The notes under the pieces are model-generated. The model saw nothing but the letters and a program-made list of their open reading frames with translations, was not told where the DNA came from and did not search any database. Made by a program: the position numbers and the translations under genes. Positions 7,679 to 15,653 of a DNA stretch of 64,000 nucleotides are shown in pieces; the first letter of the stretch is position 1; each line of letters starts with the position of its first letter. Source of the DNA: Piscinibacter sp. HJYY11 (lineage in GTDB: Bacteria; Pseudomonadota; Gammaproteobacteria; Burkholderiales; Burkholderiaceae_C); contig NZ_JAERQZ010000001.1 in NCBI RefSeq assembly GCF_016735515.1, forward strand, positions 1,860,001-1,924,000, in the 5' to 3' direction.

Positions 7679-8842
7679 ATGCTTGACGTTCGACGACTGG
7701 TCTCTTCTTCCCTGACCCCGCTGCTGGCCGCGGCCGCCCTGGCCTTCGGCAGCCTCGCCGCCCACGCCGCGCCCGAAGTGGTGATCGGCCAGGTGGTGCC
7801 GCTCACCGGCGTGATCGCCGGCACCGGCGATGAATATTCCGCCGGCGCCGCCGCCTACTTCGCCACCGTCAACGCCAAGGGCGGCATCTACGGCCGCAAG
7901 ATCCGCGTGGTGCAGAAGGACGACGCATACAAGCCCGAGGCGACCGTCGCGCACACGAAGGAGATCCTCGAGAAGGACAACCCCGTCGCGCTCTTCGGCT
8001 ACGTGGGCACGGCCAACATCGCTGCGCTGAACAAGAACAACATCCTCACCGACAACAAGATCGCCCTGCTCGCGCCCTACACCGGCGCCGAGGAGCTGCG
8101 CGTGCCGGTGAACCCCTACCTCTTCCACATCCGCGCCAGCTACCCCGACGAGACGGCCAAGATGGTGGAGCATCTCCACACGCTGGGCCTGCGCAAGTTC
8201 GCGGTCTTCTACCAGAACGACGGCTTCGGCAAGGGTGGCCTGATCGGCGCCGAGCGGGCGCTCGAGAAGCTCAACCTCAAGGCCGTGGCCACCGGCTTCT
8301 ACGACCGCACCAAGCCCGACGACATCGAGGCCGCCGCCAAGGCCATCGGCGATGCCAAGCCCGACGCGGTGATCATGGTCGCGGTGAACCGTGCCTCGTC
8401 GGCCCTCATCAAGAAGCTGCGCGACAGCGGCAGCCGCGCGCGCCTCTTCAGCATCTCGGTGGTCAACTTCAAGGAGCTGCTGAAGAACACCGGCGACGAG
8501 CTGGCGCGCGGCGTGGGCATCTCGCAGGTGATGCCCTTCCCCTACAACATGGCGTCGCCGGTGCCCGTCGTGCGCGAGTTCCACGCCGCGATGAAGCAGC
8601 ACCAGCCGACCAAGACCATCTCCTACGCCAGCATGGAAGGCTTCATCGCCGCCAAGGTGCTGGTCGAAGCGGTGAAGCGCGCGCGGGCCGACCCGAGCCG
8701 CGAGCGTGTGCTGCAGCAGCTCGCCGACATGCGCGACTACGACGCCGGCGGCTTCAAGGTCAACTTCGGCGGCGACAACCGCGTGGGCTCGCGCTTCGTC
8801 GAAGTCACCGTCATCGGCAGCGGCGGCCGCCTGCTGCGCTGA
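7679..8842 (+). CDS. ABC transporter substrate-binding protein, LivK-like (Peripla_BP_6)
   Basis: A 387-residue periplasmic binding protein of the branched-chain amino acid/amide family. A Sec signal peptide spans about residues 1-30, with cleavage after AAHA, and the mature protein opens with the typical VVIGQVVPLTG strand. It then shows the two-lobe Peripla_BP_6 layout (KAVATGFYDRTKPDD, PDAVIMVAVN). It presents ligand to a Liv-type ABC permease, but no permease genes are adjacent. The only livHMGF set in the window (36.4-39.9 kb) lacks a binding protein. The ligand cannot be inferred; relatives take amino acids, amides, urea or aromatic acids. It is divergent from the PhoX-type gene. Confidence 0.85.
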   Translation: MLDVRRLVSSSLTPLLAAAALAFGSLAAHAAPEVVIGQVVPLTGVIAGTGDEYSAGAAAYFATVNAKGGIYGRKIRVVQKDDAYKPEATVAHTKEILEKDNPVALFGYVGTANIAALNKNNILTDNKIALLAPYTGAEELRVPVNPYLFHIRASYPDETAKMVEHLHTLGLRKFAVFYQNDGFGKGGLIGAERALEKLNLKAVATGFYDRTKPDDIEAAAKAIGDAKPDAVIMVAVNRASSALIKKLRDSGSRARLFSISVVNFKELLKNTGDELARGVGISQVMPFPYNMASPVPVVREFHAAMKQHQPTKTISYASMEGFIAAKVLVEAVKRARADPSRERVLQQLADMRDYDAGGFKVNFGGDNRVGSRFVEVTVIGSGGRLLR

Positions 8843-8863
8843 ACGCGGCAGCGCGGGCGCCGC

Positions 8864-9955
8864 TCACGGCGCCCAGCGCAACCTCACCCCGGCCCACACC
8901 GCCACGAAGGCCGCCGCGCCGAACACCCAGCCCGACAGCGCGCCGGCCATCGTGCCCGAGAGCAGGTTGCCCACCGTGCAGCCGAGCCCGGTCATCGCGC
9001 CCCAGCCGAGCAGCACGCCGCCCCCCAGCCCCCGCAACACCTGCGCAGCGCTCGGCACACGCGGCTGGAACTGACGCGACAGCAGCGCCACCACCAGCGA
9101 GCCGCCGACCAGGCCTGCGATCAGCAGCGCATTCGGCGCCTGCCACCACGGGCCCGCGACCGCGGTCGCGCAGCCACCCAGTTCATCGAGACCATTCAGC
9201 CGCTCGGGCAACAGGCCCGCCGCATCGCCCGCCTGACGCGAGGCCGCGCCGAGCGCCGCCGTCACGCCCAGCGGCCGGGTGCGCACGAGGATGAGCGTCG
9301 ACAACCACCCCACCGCCACGCCACCCACCCAGTAGGGCCAGCGCGTGGGGCTGAAGAGGCGCGAGAGCAGGTCTTTCACGTCGACCACCGCGGGCGCCGG
9401 TGCCGGCCGCGTGGCCGTGTTGCGCCGCCAGCTCCACCACGCGAGGACGCCGATTACCACGAGCGTCAACGCGAGCGAGCCGCCATAGCCCAGCCAATGC
9501 GGCAACCACCACGGCCGCGCTTCGGCGATCGTCGCGCTGTAGAGCGGGTTCCAGGTGATGAAGCCCAGCACGAAGCCGGCGGCACTGCCGAGCAGCGCAA
9601 ACGGCGCCGTGGGCGAGCCCTCGCCCAGCCGGTACCAGTGCGCACTGATGCACGAGCCCGAGATCACCATGCCGACGCCGAAGGCCAGGCCCGCCAGCAC
9701 CAGCGCCCAGCTCACCGGCCCGATGTGCGCATCGGGCGGCAGGCGGCCGGGCGCCGGCGTGGGCAGCCAGCTGCCCAGCATGAGGTGCATGCCCACCGAG
9801 CCCACCGCGAGGGCGAGCAGGATGGCCAGCACCCCGCGCGCATCCCCCCGCTCCAGAAAGTCGCGCGTGTGGCAAAAGAAGCAGAAGCGCGTGCGCTGCA
9901 GCACCACGCCCAAGGTGACGCCCAGCGCAAGCGTCCACCACATCGATGACGTCAA
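8864..9955 (-). CDS. YeeE/YedE family sulfur-compound transporter
   Basis: A 363-residue inner-membrane protein with about nine or ten hydrophobic helices, matching YeeE/YedE (DUF395). Family members such as TsuA import thiosulfate through conserved cysteines; here cysteines fall in the expected helices (FCFFC, Cys25/Cys28; GSCISAH, Cys102; GLGCTVG, Cys326). It lies downstream of an exported rhodanese with 63 bases between, suggesting a thiosulfate or sulfane-sulfur uptake pair. The start is probably TTG at 9955, seven bases after a strong AGGAGGAG; the first in-frame ATG (9943) is too far from that site. An alternative role is transport of another sulfur species. Confidence 0.85.
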   Translation of the reverse strand: MTSSMWWTLALGVTLGVVLQRTRFCFFCHTRDFLERGDARGVLAILLALAVGSVGMHLMLGSWLPTPAPGRLPPDAHIGPVSWALVLAGLAFGVGMVISGSCISAHWYRLGEGSPTAPFALLGSAAGFVLGFITWNPLYSATIAEARPWWLPHWLGYGGSLALTLVVIGVLAWWSWRRNTATRPAPAPAVVDVKDLLSRLFSPTRWPYWVGGVAVGWLSTLILVRTRPLGVTAALGAASRQAGDAAGLLPERLNGLDELGGCATAVAGPWWQAPNALLIAGLVGGSLVVALLSRQFQPRVPSAAQVLRGLGGGVLLGWGAMTGLGCTVGNLLSGTMAGALSGWVFGAAAFVAVWAGVRLRWAP

Positions 9956-9974
9956 GATCCATCTCCTCCTGAAA

Positions 9975-10005
9975 CGACAAGGCCCGCTCAGGGCGGGCCT
10001 TGTCG
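9975..10005. terminator. 13-bp hairpin between rhodanese and yeeE-type genes
   Basis: A perfect 13-base-pair stem (left arm from 9975, right arm ending 10005, 5-base loop) fills the gap between the rhodanese stop and the transporter's ribosome site. On the minus strand only TTTC follows, so it is a weak terminator at best. It may instead act as a processing or mRNA-stability element that lowers expression of the downstream transporter relative to the rhodanese. Confidence 0.55.
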
Positions 10006-10018
10006 GTGCGGCGTCGAA

Positions 10019-10951
10019 TTACTTCGCCGCCCAGACCGTGCCCGACGGGTTGTTCACCGGCACGCCGACCGCGTTGCCGTACTCCGTCCACGAGCCGTCG
10101 TAGTTGCGCACCTCGTAGCCGAGGATCTTCTTCAGCGCGAACCAGGTGTGGCTGGAACGCTCGCCGATGCGGCAGTACGTGATGATCGGCGTGGTGCCGT
10201 CGAGGCCGGCGCCGGCATACAGCGCCTTCAGCTCGGCGGCGCTCTTGAAGGTGCCGTCCTCGTTGACCGCACGGCCCCAGGGCACGTTGGCCGCACCGGG
10301 AATGTGGCCGGCGCGCACGGCCAGCTCGGGCACGCCCGGCGGCGCGAAGACCTTGCCGCTGTACTCGTCGGCCGAGCGGATGTCGACGAGCTTCGCCTTG
10401 CTCTTGCCTTCGGCCGCCGCCACGGCATCGGCCAGGCGGGCTCGCAGGTTGTCGTTCACCTTGCTCACCTTGTAGGAGGTGGCGGCGACTTCCGGCGCGC
10501 GGGTGTCGAGCACGCGGTTCTCGGCTTCCCACTTCTTGCGGCCGCCGTCGAGCAGCTTCACGTTGCTCACGTTGTAGATGTCGAACACCCAGGCGCCCCA
10601 CGCGGCGAACCAGTTGTTGGTGTCGCCGTAGAGCACCACGGTGCTGTCGTTGGCCACGCCGGCCTTGGAGAGCAGCTTCTCGAAGTCGGCCTTGCTCACG
10701 ATGTCGCGTCGCACGCGGTCGTTGAGGTCGGTGTGCCACGAGAAATTGTGGGCGCCGGGGATGTGGCCCTTCTCGTAGACGCCGGGGTTCACGCTCACCT
10801 CGACGATGCGCAGCTTCGGGTTGCGCAGGTTCTTCTCCAGCCACTCGGTCGACACCAGCGGCCCGCTGCCGTCGGCCGGGGTCTGCGCCCACGCCGCCGC
10901 GCCGATCAAGGCCGCCGACACGGCGGCCAGCCACTTCTTCCACACCACCAT
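10019..10951 (-). CDS. exported sulfurtransferase with two rhodanese domains
   Basis: A 310-residue tandem-rhodanese protein. Thiosulfate:cyanide or mercaptopyruvate sulfurtransferases carry sulfur as a persulfide on an active cysteine. The N-terminal domain (about 30-150) lacks a catalytic Cys. The C-terminal domain has the loop CRIGERS with Cys260, and CRxGxRS is typical of the thiosulfate type. A Sec signal peptide spans residues 1-21 (MVVWKKWLAAVSAAL to AWA), so it acts in the periplasm. Start at 10951 is chosen for its AGGAG site and signal peptide; an upstream start at 10975 would put residues in front of the signal. It is followed by a YeeE/YedE transporter on the same strand, pointing to joint handling of sulfane sulfur. 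Confidence 0.88.
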   Translation of the reverse strand: MVVWKKWLAAVSAALIGAAAWAQTPADGSGPLVSTEWLEKNLRNPKLRIVEVSVNPGVYEKGHIPGAHNFSWHTDLNDRVRRDIVSKADFEKLLSKAGVANDSTVVLYGDTNNWFAAWGAWVFDIYNVSNVKLLDGGRKKWEAENRVLDTRAPEVAATSYKVSKVNDNLRARLADAVAAAEGKSKAKLVDIRSADEYSGKVFAPPGVPELAVRAGHIPGAANVPWGRAVNEDGTFKSAAELKALYAGAGLDGTTPIITYCRIGERSSHTWFALKKILGYEVRNYDGSWTEYGNAVGVPVNNPSGTVWAAK

Positions 10952-11042
10952 CTCAGTCTCCTGTTGAAAACACAACAGGGTGGACGATAGGGAGGCCGCG
11001 CCATGGCGCCAACGAATGTTGGCGCATGTGCTTACTCGGAGT

Positions 11043-13409
11043 TCACTCGATCGGCGTGAGCTTGGCCACGGACAGCGCCAGCCACTTCATGCCGTGGCGG
11101 CCGAAGTTGACCTGCGCGCGCGCGTCGTCGCCGGTGCCTTCGAGTGTGACCAGCACGCCCTCGCCGAACTTGGTGTGGAAGACGCTCTGCCCCGTGCGCA
11201 GGCCGTGGCTGCTCCTGGTGACGGGGCCGGCGCTCGGCGCGTTGCGGGCCGGCACGTGGCCCGCGCCGACGATCGAGCCCAGGCCCGAGCCCTTGGACCA
11301 GGCCGACTGGTACTCGCGCGCGAAGCCCGAGCCGAAGCCCTGGTTGCGCGGCGTGATCCAGCGCAGGGCGCTCTCGGGCAGCTCGTCGAAGAAGCGGCTC
11401 TTGATGTTGTAGCGGGTCTGGCCGTGCAGCATGCGCGTCTGGCTGAAGCTCAGGTACAGGCGCTTGCGGGCCCGCGTGATCGCGACATACATCAGGCGGC
11501 GCTCTTCCTCCAGGCTCTTCACGTCCGACAGGCTGTTCTCGTGCGGGAAGAGGCTCTCTTCCAGCCCGGTGATGAAGACGGCGTCGAACTCCAGGCCCTT
11601 GGCCGAGTGCACCGTCATGAGCTGGATCGCGTCCTGACCCGCCTGCGCCTGGTTGTCACCGGCTTCGAGCGAGGCGTGGGTGAGGAAGGCGGCGAGCGGC
11701 GACATGATCTCGCCCGTCTCGGCATCGGGCGCCATGTCGACGGCGGCGGCTTCGCGCTGCTCGTCGACCGGCAGCGCGACCGCGTCCTTGCCGAAGCCTT
11801 CCTGCGTGACGAACGCTTCCGCCGCGTTGACCAGTTCCTCCAGGTTCTCGATGCGGTCCTGGCCTTCCTTGTCGGTCTTGTAGAAATCGATCAGGCCCGA
11901 GCTGTGCAGCACGTGCTCGATGATCTCGCGCAGGTTCTTGTCGCGCGTGGCCTCGCGCATGGCGTCGATCAGCGCGACGAAGCCCTGCAGGTTGTGGCCG
12001 CCCTTGCCGGGCACCGCCGTCACGCTCTGCGCAAGGCTGCGGCCGCTCTGCCGGGCCACGTCCTGCAGTTGCTCCAGCGTGCGTGCGCCGATGCCGCGGG
12101 TGGGGAAGTTGACGACGCGCAGGAAGCTGGTGTCGTCGTTCGCGTTCTCGATCAGGCGCAGGTAGCTCAACGCATGCTTCACCTCGGCGCGCTCGAAGAA
12201 GCGCAGGCCGCCATACACCTTGTAGGGCATGCCCGCGTTGAAGAGCGCGCTTTCGATCACCCGGCTCTGCGCGTTGCTGCGGTAGAGCACGGCGATGTTG
12301 CTGCGGTCGGTGCCGTCGCGGTGGAGCTGGCGCGCTTCGTCCACCATCCACTGCGCCTCGGAGAAATCGCTCGTCGCCTCGAACACCCGCACCGGCTCGC
12401 CAGGGCCGGCTTCGGTGCTCAGGTTCTTGCCCAGGCGGTCGGTGTTGTGCGAGATCAGCTCGTTGGCCGCGTCGAGGATGTTGCCGTAGGAGCGGTAGTT
12501 GCGCTCGAGCTTGATGACCTGCTCGACGCCGAACTCGTGCTCGAAGGCGCGCATGTTGCCCACCTGCGCGCCGCGGAAGGCGTAGATGCTCTGGTCGTCG
12601 TCGCCCACCGCGAACACCGCCGTCTGCGGCCCGGCGAACATCTTGAGCCAGGCGTACTGCAGGCGGTTGGTGTCCTGGAACTCGTCGACGAGGATGTGGC
12701 GGAAGCGCGCGCGGTAGTGCTCGCGCATCGGCGCGTTGTCGCGCATCAGCTCGTAGGTGCGCAAGAGCAGCTCGGCGAAGTCGACCACGCCCTCGCGCTG
12801 GCACTGCGCCTCGTAGGCCTCGTAGACCTGCACCAGCACGCGGCTCATCTCGTCGCGCACGTCCACGTCTTTCGGGCGCAGGCCTTCTTCCTTGCTGCCG
12901 GCGATGAACCAGGTCACCTGCTTGGGCACGAAGCGCTCTTCATCCAGGTTCATCGCCTTGATGACGCGCTTCACGGCCGAGAGCTGGTCGCTCGAGTCGA
13001 GGATCTGGAAACCTTGCGGCAGGTTTGCCAGTTTCCAGTGCGCGCGCAGGAAACGATTGCACAGCCCGTGGAAGGTGCCGACCCACATGCCGCGCACCGG
13101 CACCGGGAGCATCGCGCCCAGTCGGGTCAGCATTTCCTTCGCGGCCTTGTTGGTGAAGGTCACCGCCATCACGCCACCGGGCGTGAGCTGGCCGGTCTGG
13201 ATCAGCCAGGCGATGCGGGTGGTGAGCACGCGCGTCTTGCCCGAGCCTGCACCGGCAAGGATGAGCGCCGGCTTCGCCGGCAGGGTGACGGCCGCGAGCT
13301 GCTCCGGGTTCAGGCCGCGCAGCAGGCCTTGATGTTCATGGCCGGAGGGCGCGCCGGTCGCGCCTTCTTCAGGGGCGTCGGGCGAAAAAAGAGGCAGGGA
13401 GGCTGTCAT
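11043..13409 (-). CDS. uvrD: UvrD/PcrA-type superfamily 1 DNA helicase
   Basis: A 788-residue ATP-dependent 3'-5' DNA helicase that unwinds DNA in mismatch and nucleotide-excision repair and clears recombinase filaments. Walker A AGAGSGKT lies at 52-59, followed by motif Ia VMAVTFTNKAA, motif Ib WVGTFHGLC, Walker B ILVDEFQDTN, motif III GDDDQSIYAFRGA, motif IV LERNYRS, motif V LMTVHSAKGLEF and motif VI YVAITRARKRLYLS. The order and spacing are complete. The C-terminus has the KFGEGVL Tudor-like piece seen in UvrD/PcrA. Start: ATG at 13409, or GTG at 13415; no strong ribosome site helps to choose. It could equally be named pcrA or rep; length and motifs favour UvrD. Confidence 0.92.
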   Translation of the reverse strand: MTASLPLFSPDAPEEGATGAPSGHEHQGLLRGLNPEQLAAVTLPAKPALILAGAGSGKTRVLTTRIAWLIQTGQLTPGGVMAVTFTNKAAKEMLTRLGAMLPVPVRGMWVGTFHGLCNRFLRAHWKLANLPQGFQILDSSDQLSAVKRVIKAMNLDEERFVPKQVTWFIAGSKEEGLRPKDVDVRDEMSRVLVQVYEAYEAQCQREGVVDFAELLLRTYELMRDNAPMREHYRARFRHILVDEFQDTNRLQYAWLKMFAGPQTAVFAVGDDDQSIYAFRGAQVGNMRAFEHEFGVEQVIKLERNYRSYGNILDAANELISHNTDRLGKNLSTEAGPGEPVRVFEATSDFSEAQWMVDEARQLHRDGTDRSNIAVLYRSNAQSRVIESALFNAGMPYKVYGGLRFFERAEVKHALSYLRLIENANDDTSFLRVVNFPTRGIGARTLEQLQDVARQSGRSLAQSVTAVPGKGGHNLQGFVALIDAMREATRDKNLREIIEHVLHSSGLIDFYKTDKEGQDRIENLEELVNAAEAFVTQEGFGKDAVALPVDEQREAAAVDMAPDAETGEIMSPLAAFLTHASLEAGDNQAQAGQDAIQLMTVHSAKGLEFDAVFITGLEESLFPHENSLSDVKSLEEERRLMYVAITRARKRLYLSFSQTRMLHGQTRYNIKSRFFDELPESALRWITPRNQGFGSGFAREYQSAWSKGSGLGSIVGAGHVPARNAPSAGPVTRSSHGLRTGQSVFHTKFGEGVLVTLEGTGDDARAQVNFGRHGMKWLALSVAKLTPIE

Positions 13410-13465
13410 CGACACATTCTAGGAAAACACCCCCGGCATGCTTCCTGCCATCACCCTGGTGAGCC

Positions 13466-14497
13466 ATGCCTTCGATGCCCCGTTTCAGACGCCCCTCCCT
13501 CGGCCTCGCCCTGCAAGGCGGCGGCGCGCATGGTGCCTTCACCTGGGGCGTGCTCGACCGCCTGCTCGAAGCCGGCGCGTTCCACATCACCGCGATCAGC
13601 GGCACCAGCGCCGGCGCGATGAATGCCATTGCCCTGGCCGACGGCTGGCGGCGCGGCGGCGCCGATGGCGCGCGCGATGCGCTGAGCCGCTTCTGGACCG
13701 CCATCGGCACCCGGGTGCCCTTCGACCTGCTGACCTCGGGCGACGCCACACGCCCGGGCCTGAACGCCGCCGGCCGCGCGCTGATGCACTGGACGCGCCT
13801 GCTCTCGCCCTATCAGCTCAACCCGCTGGGCACCAACCCCTTGCGCGAGGTGCTGCAGGAGCAGATCGATTTCGAGGGCCTGCGCGCCGGCAGCCCGATC
13901 GCGCTGCACATCGCCGCCACGCATGCCAACACCGGCCGGCTGCGGCTCTTCGACGAGCGCGAGTTGAGTGTCGACGCCGCCCTCGCCTCGGCCTGCCTGC
14001 CCACCCTGCACCACGCGGTGGTGATCGACGGCGAGCCCTACTGGGACGGCGGCTACAGCGCCAACCCGGCCCTGTTTCCGCTGGTGCGCAGCCGCATCGA
14101 CGAGCTCGTGATCGTGTCGCTCACCCCGCTGCACTACACGCGCACGCCGGTGAGCGCCGACGAGATCCAGGCGCGTGCGCTCGAGTTCGCGTTCAACGCC
14201 ACCTTCCTGCGCGAGGCCCGCACGCTGGCCGAGGCCTGCGCCGAAGCGCGCAAGTCGACATGGCCCTTCATCGGCGCACTGGAGCGGCGCTTGCGCCGGC
14301 TGCACCTGCATCTGATCGACGCCCATGAGGAGCTGGGAGAACTGGCTGGCGAAACGCGCCTGATCGCGCACCTGCCCTTCCTGGAGAATCTGCGCGACCT
14401 CGGCCGCGCGCGTGCCGAGCGCTGGCTCACCGCGCATGGCGGCGACGTCGGCCAGCGCTCCAGCATCGACCTCGCCGCGCTCTACGCGCCGGTCTGA
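13466..14497 (+). CDS. patatin-like phospholipase family protein
   Basis: A 343-residue serine lipase-like protein with the full patatin signature. The oxyanion hole GGGAHGAF starts at about residue 18, the nucleophile elbow GTSAG has Ser48, and the catalytic Asp sits in DGGY (Asp194). These make a Ser-Asp dyad able to cleave acyl esters of phospholipids. No signal peptide or clear membrane helix is present, so it is probably cytosolic or peripherally membrane-bound. A C-terminal region after about residue 240 is rich in Arg, Leu and Glu and likely helical. Its 3' end overlaps the convergent Crp-like gene by 16 bases. Role in lipid turnover is inferred. Confidence 0.85.
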   Translation: MPSMPRFRRPSLGLALQGGGAHGAFTWGVLDRLLEAGAFHITAISGTSAGAMNAIALADGWRRGGADGARDALSRFWTAIGTRVPFDLLTSGDATRPGLNAAGRALMHWTRLLSPYQLNPLGTNPLREVLQEQIDFEGLRAGSPIALHIAATHANTGRLRLFDERELSVDAALASACLPTLHHAVVIDGEPYWDGGYSANPALFPLVRSRIDELVIVSLTPLHYTRTPVSADEIQARALEFAFNATFLREARTLAEACAEARKSTWPFIGALERRLRRLHLHLIDAHEELGELAGETRLIAHLPFLENLRDLGRARAERWLTAHGGDVGQRSSIDLAALYAPV

Positions 14498-15105
14498 CCC
14501 AGCCCCGGGTCACTGGGCCGCGAGGCGCCTCGCGACATGCGGCCGCGGATGCGCGACAGCGCCACGGGCGTGATGCCGAGATAGAGCGCGATGTCCTGCT
14601 GCGCGATGCGCTTCACGAGCGAGGGCGACTCCTGCAGGAACAGACGGTAGCGCTGCTCGGGGCTCAGCATCAGCAGCTCGCGTTCGCGCTTCTCCTTGCG
14701 CACGCCGTAGTGCTCGATGCCGGCGCGCAGCGCCTTCTGCCACGCAAGGTGCTGCTCGCCGAGCGCGAGGATGCGCGGGTAGCTGAGCGGCTCCACCACG
14801 CTGGTCTCCAGCGCCACCGCGGTGAAGCTCGTGCGCCCACCCGGCGCGAGCGCCGCGAGGCTCGCGAAGAAGCCGCCTTCGGGAATGAAGGACTTGATGC
14901 GCTCGCCGCCGTCTTCGCGCAGGTAGGCGAGTTTGAAAAGGCCGCTTCGCACGATGCACAGCCAGGGCCAGGGCACGTCGCTCTCGAAGAGGGCCTCGCC
15001 GGGGTCGAGCGTGCGCGGCTGCACCTCACCGGCAAAGGCCGCCCATTCGGGCAAGGGGCCACCGGCCAGGTGTTCGAGCAAGGGCTGGGCTGCGAGAGTG
15101 TGCAT
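14482..15105 (-). CDS. Crp/Fnr-family transcriptional regulator
   Basis: A 207-residue regulator with a cyclic-nucleotide-like beta-roll (about residues 15-115) and a C-terminal helix-turn-helix (QQDIALYLGITPVALSRIRGRM, about residues 170-191). There is no Fnr-type cysteine cluster, and the key cAMP contacts of Crp are not obvious, so the effector is unknown. It resembles small Crp-like regulators that respond to redox or metabolites. It is divergent from the iorA-like gene with 74 bases between, so control of that molybdenum hydroxylase is a fair positional guess. ATG at 15105 is used; a GTG at 15114 would add three residues. Confidence 0.8.
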   Translation of the reverse strand: MHTLAAQPLLEHLAGGPLPEWAAFAGEVQPRTLDPGEALFESDVPWPWLCIVRSGLFKLAYLREDGGERIKSFIPEGGFFASLAALAPGGRTSFTAVALETSVVEPLSYPRILALGEQHLAWQKALRAGIEHYGVRKEKRERELLMLSPEQRYRLFLQESPSLVKRIAQQDIALYLGITPVALSRIRGRMSRGASRPSDPGLGQTGA

Positions 15106-15179
15106 GCCCCGCACGGTAGCGCAGCGCCCTCTTAACCATGGATAACGACAAACCCCAGGCCAGGTCCTAAGGTCAGCCC

Positions 15180-15653
15180 ATGCAAGTGAAACTCAACCGA
15201 CAGACCCAGCCACTGGACGAAGACCAGGCGCAGACGCCGCTCCTCTGGTGGCTGCGCGACGCGCGCGGCCTGACCGGCACACGCTACGGCTGCGGCCAGG
15301 GTGTGTGCGGTGCCTGCACCGTGCACCTCGACGGCCAGGCCGTGCGCTCGTGCATCACGCCGTGCAGCGCGGCCGAGGGGCGCGAGCTCACCACCATCGA
15401 GGGCCTGGCGCGGGGCGACGTGCTGCACCCGGTGCAGCAGGCGTGGCTGGAGCTTGCCGTCGCGCAGTGCGGCTACTGCCAGAGCGGCCAGGTCATGGGC
15501 GCTGCGGCACTGCTCGCCGCCACGCCGAACCCGACCGACGAGCAGATCAATGCTGCAATGGCAGGCCACCTGTGCCGCTGCGGCACCTACGACCGCATCC
15601 GAGCCGCCATCCACCGCGCGGCGCAGATCGTGCGTGAAGGAGGGGCACGATGA
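15180..15653 (+). CDS. (2Fe-2S) subunit of molybdenum hydroxylase, IorA-like
   Basis: A 157-residue small subunit of the xanthine oxidase family, close in layout to isoquinoline 1-oxidoreductase alpha. It holds two [2Fe-2S] clusters: a plant-ferredoxin-type one (Cys38, Cys43, Cys46, Cys58) and the helical one (Cys97, Cys100, Cys132, Cys134). All eight ligands are present. It passes electrons from the molybdenum subunit encoded next, with which it overlaps by 4 bases (ATGA), so the two are translationally coupled. No signal peptide is visible, so export would need piggy-back transport on the Tat-bearing partner. No cytochrome or FAD subunit follows. Confidence 0.9.
   Translation: MQVKLNRQTQPLDEDQAQTPLLWWLRDARGLTGTRYGCGQGVCGACTVHLDGQAVRSCITPCSAAEGRELTTIEGLARGDVLHPVQQAWLELAVAQCGYCQSGQVMGAAALLAATPNPTDEQINAAMAGHLCRCGTYDRIRAAIHRAAQIVREGGAR

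Noticed and set aside
7412..8602. The open frame of the phoX-type gene extends to 8602
   Set aside because: The extra part is antisense to the LivK-like gene. The Tat signal and ribosome site place the start at 7411.
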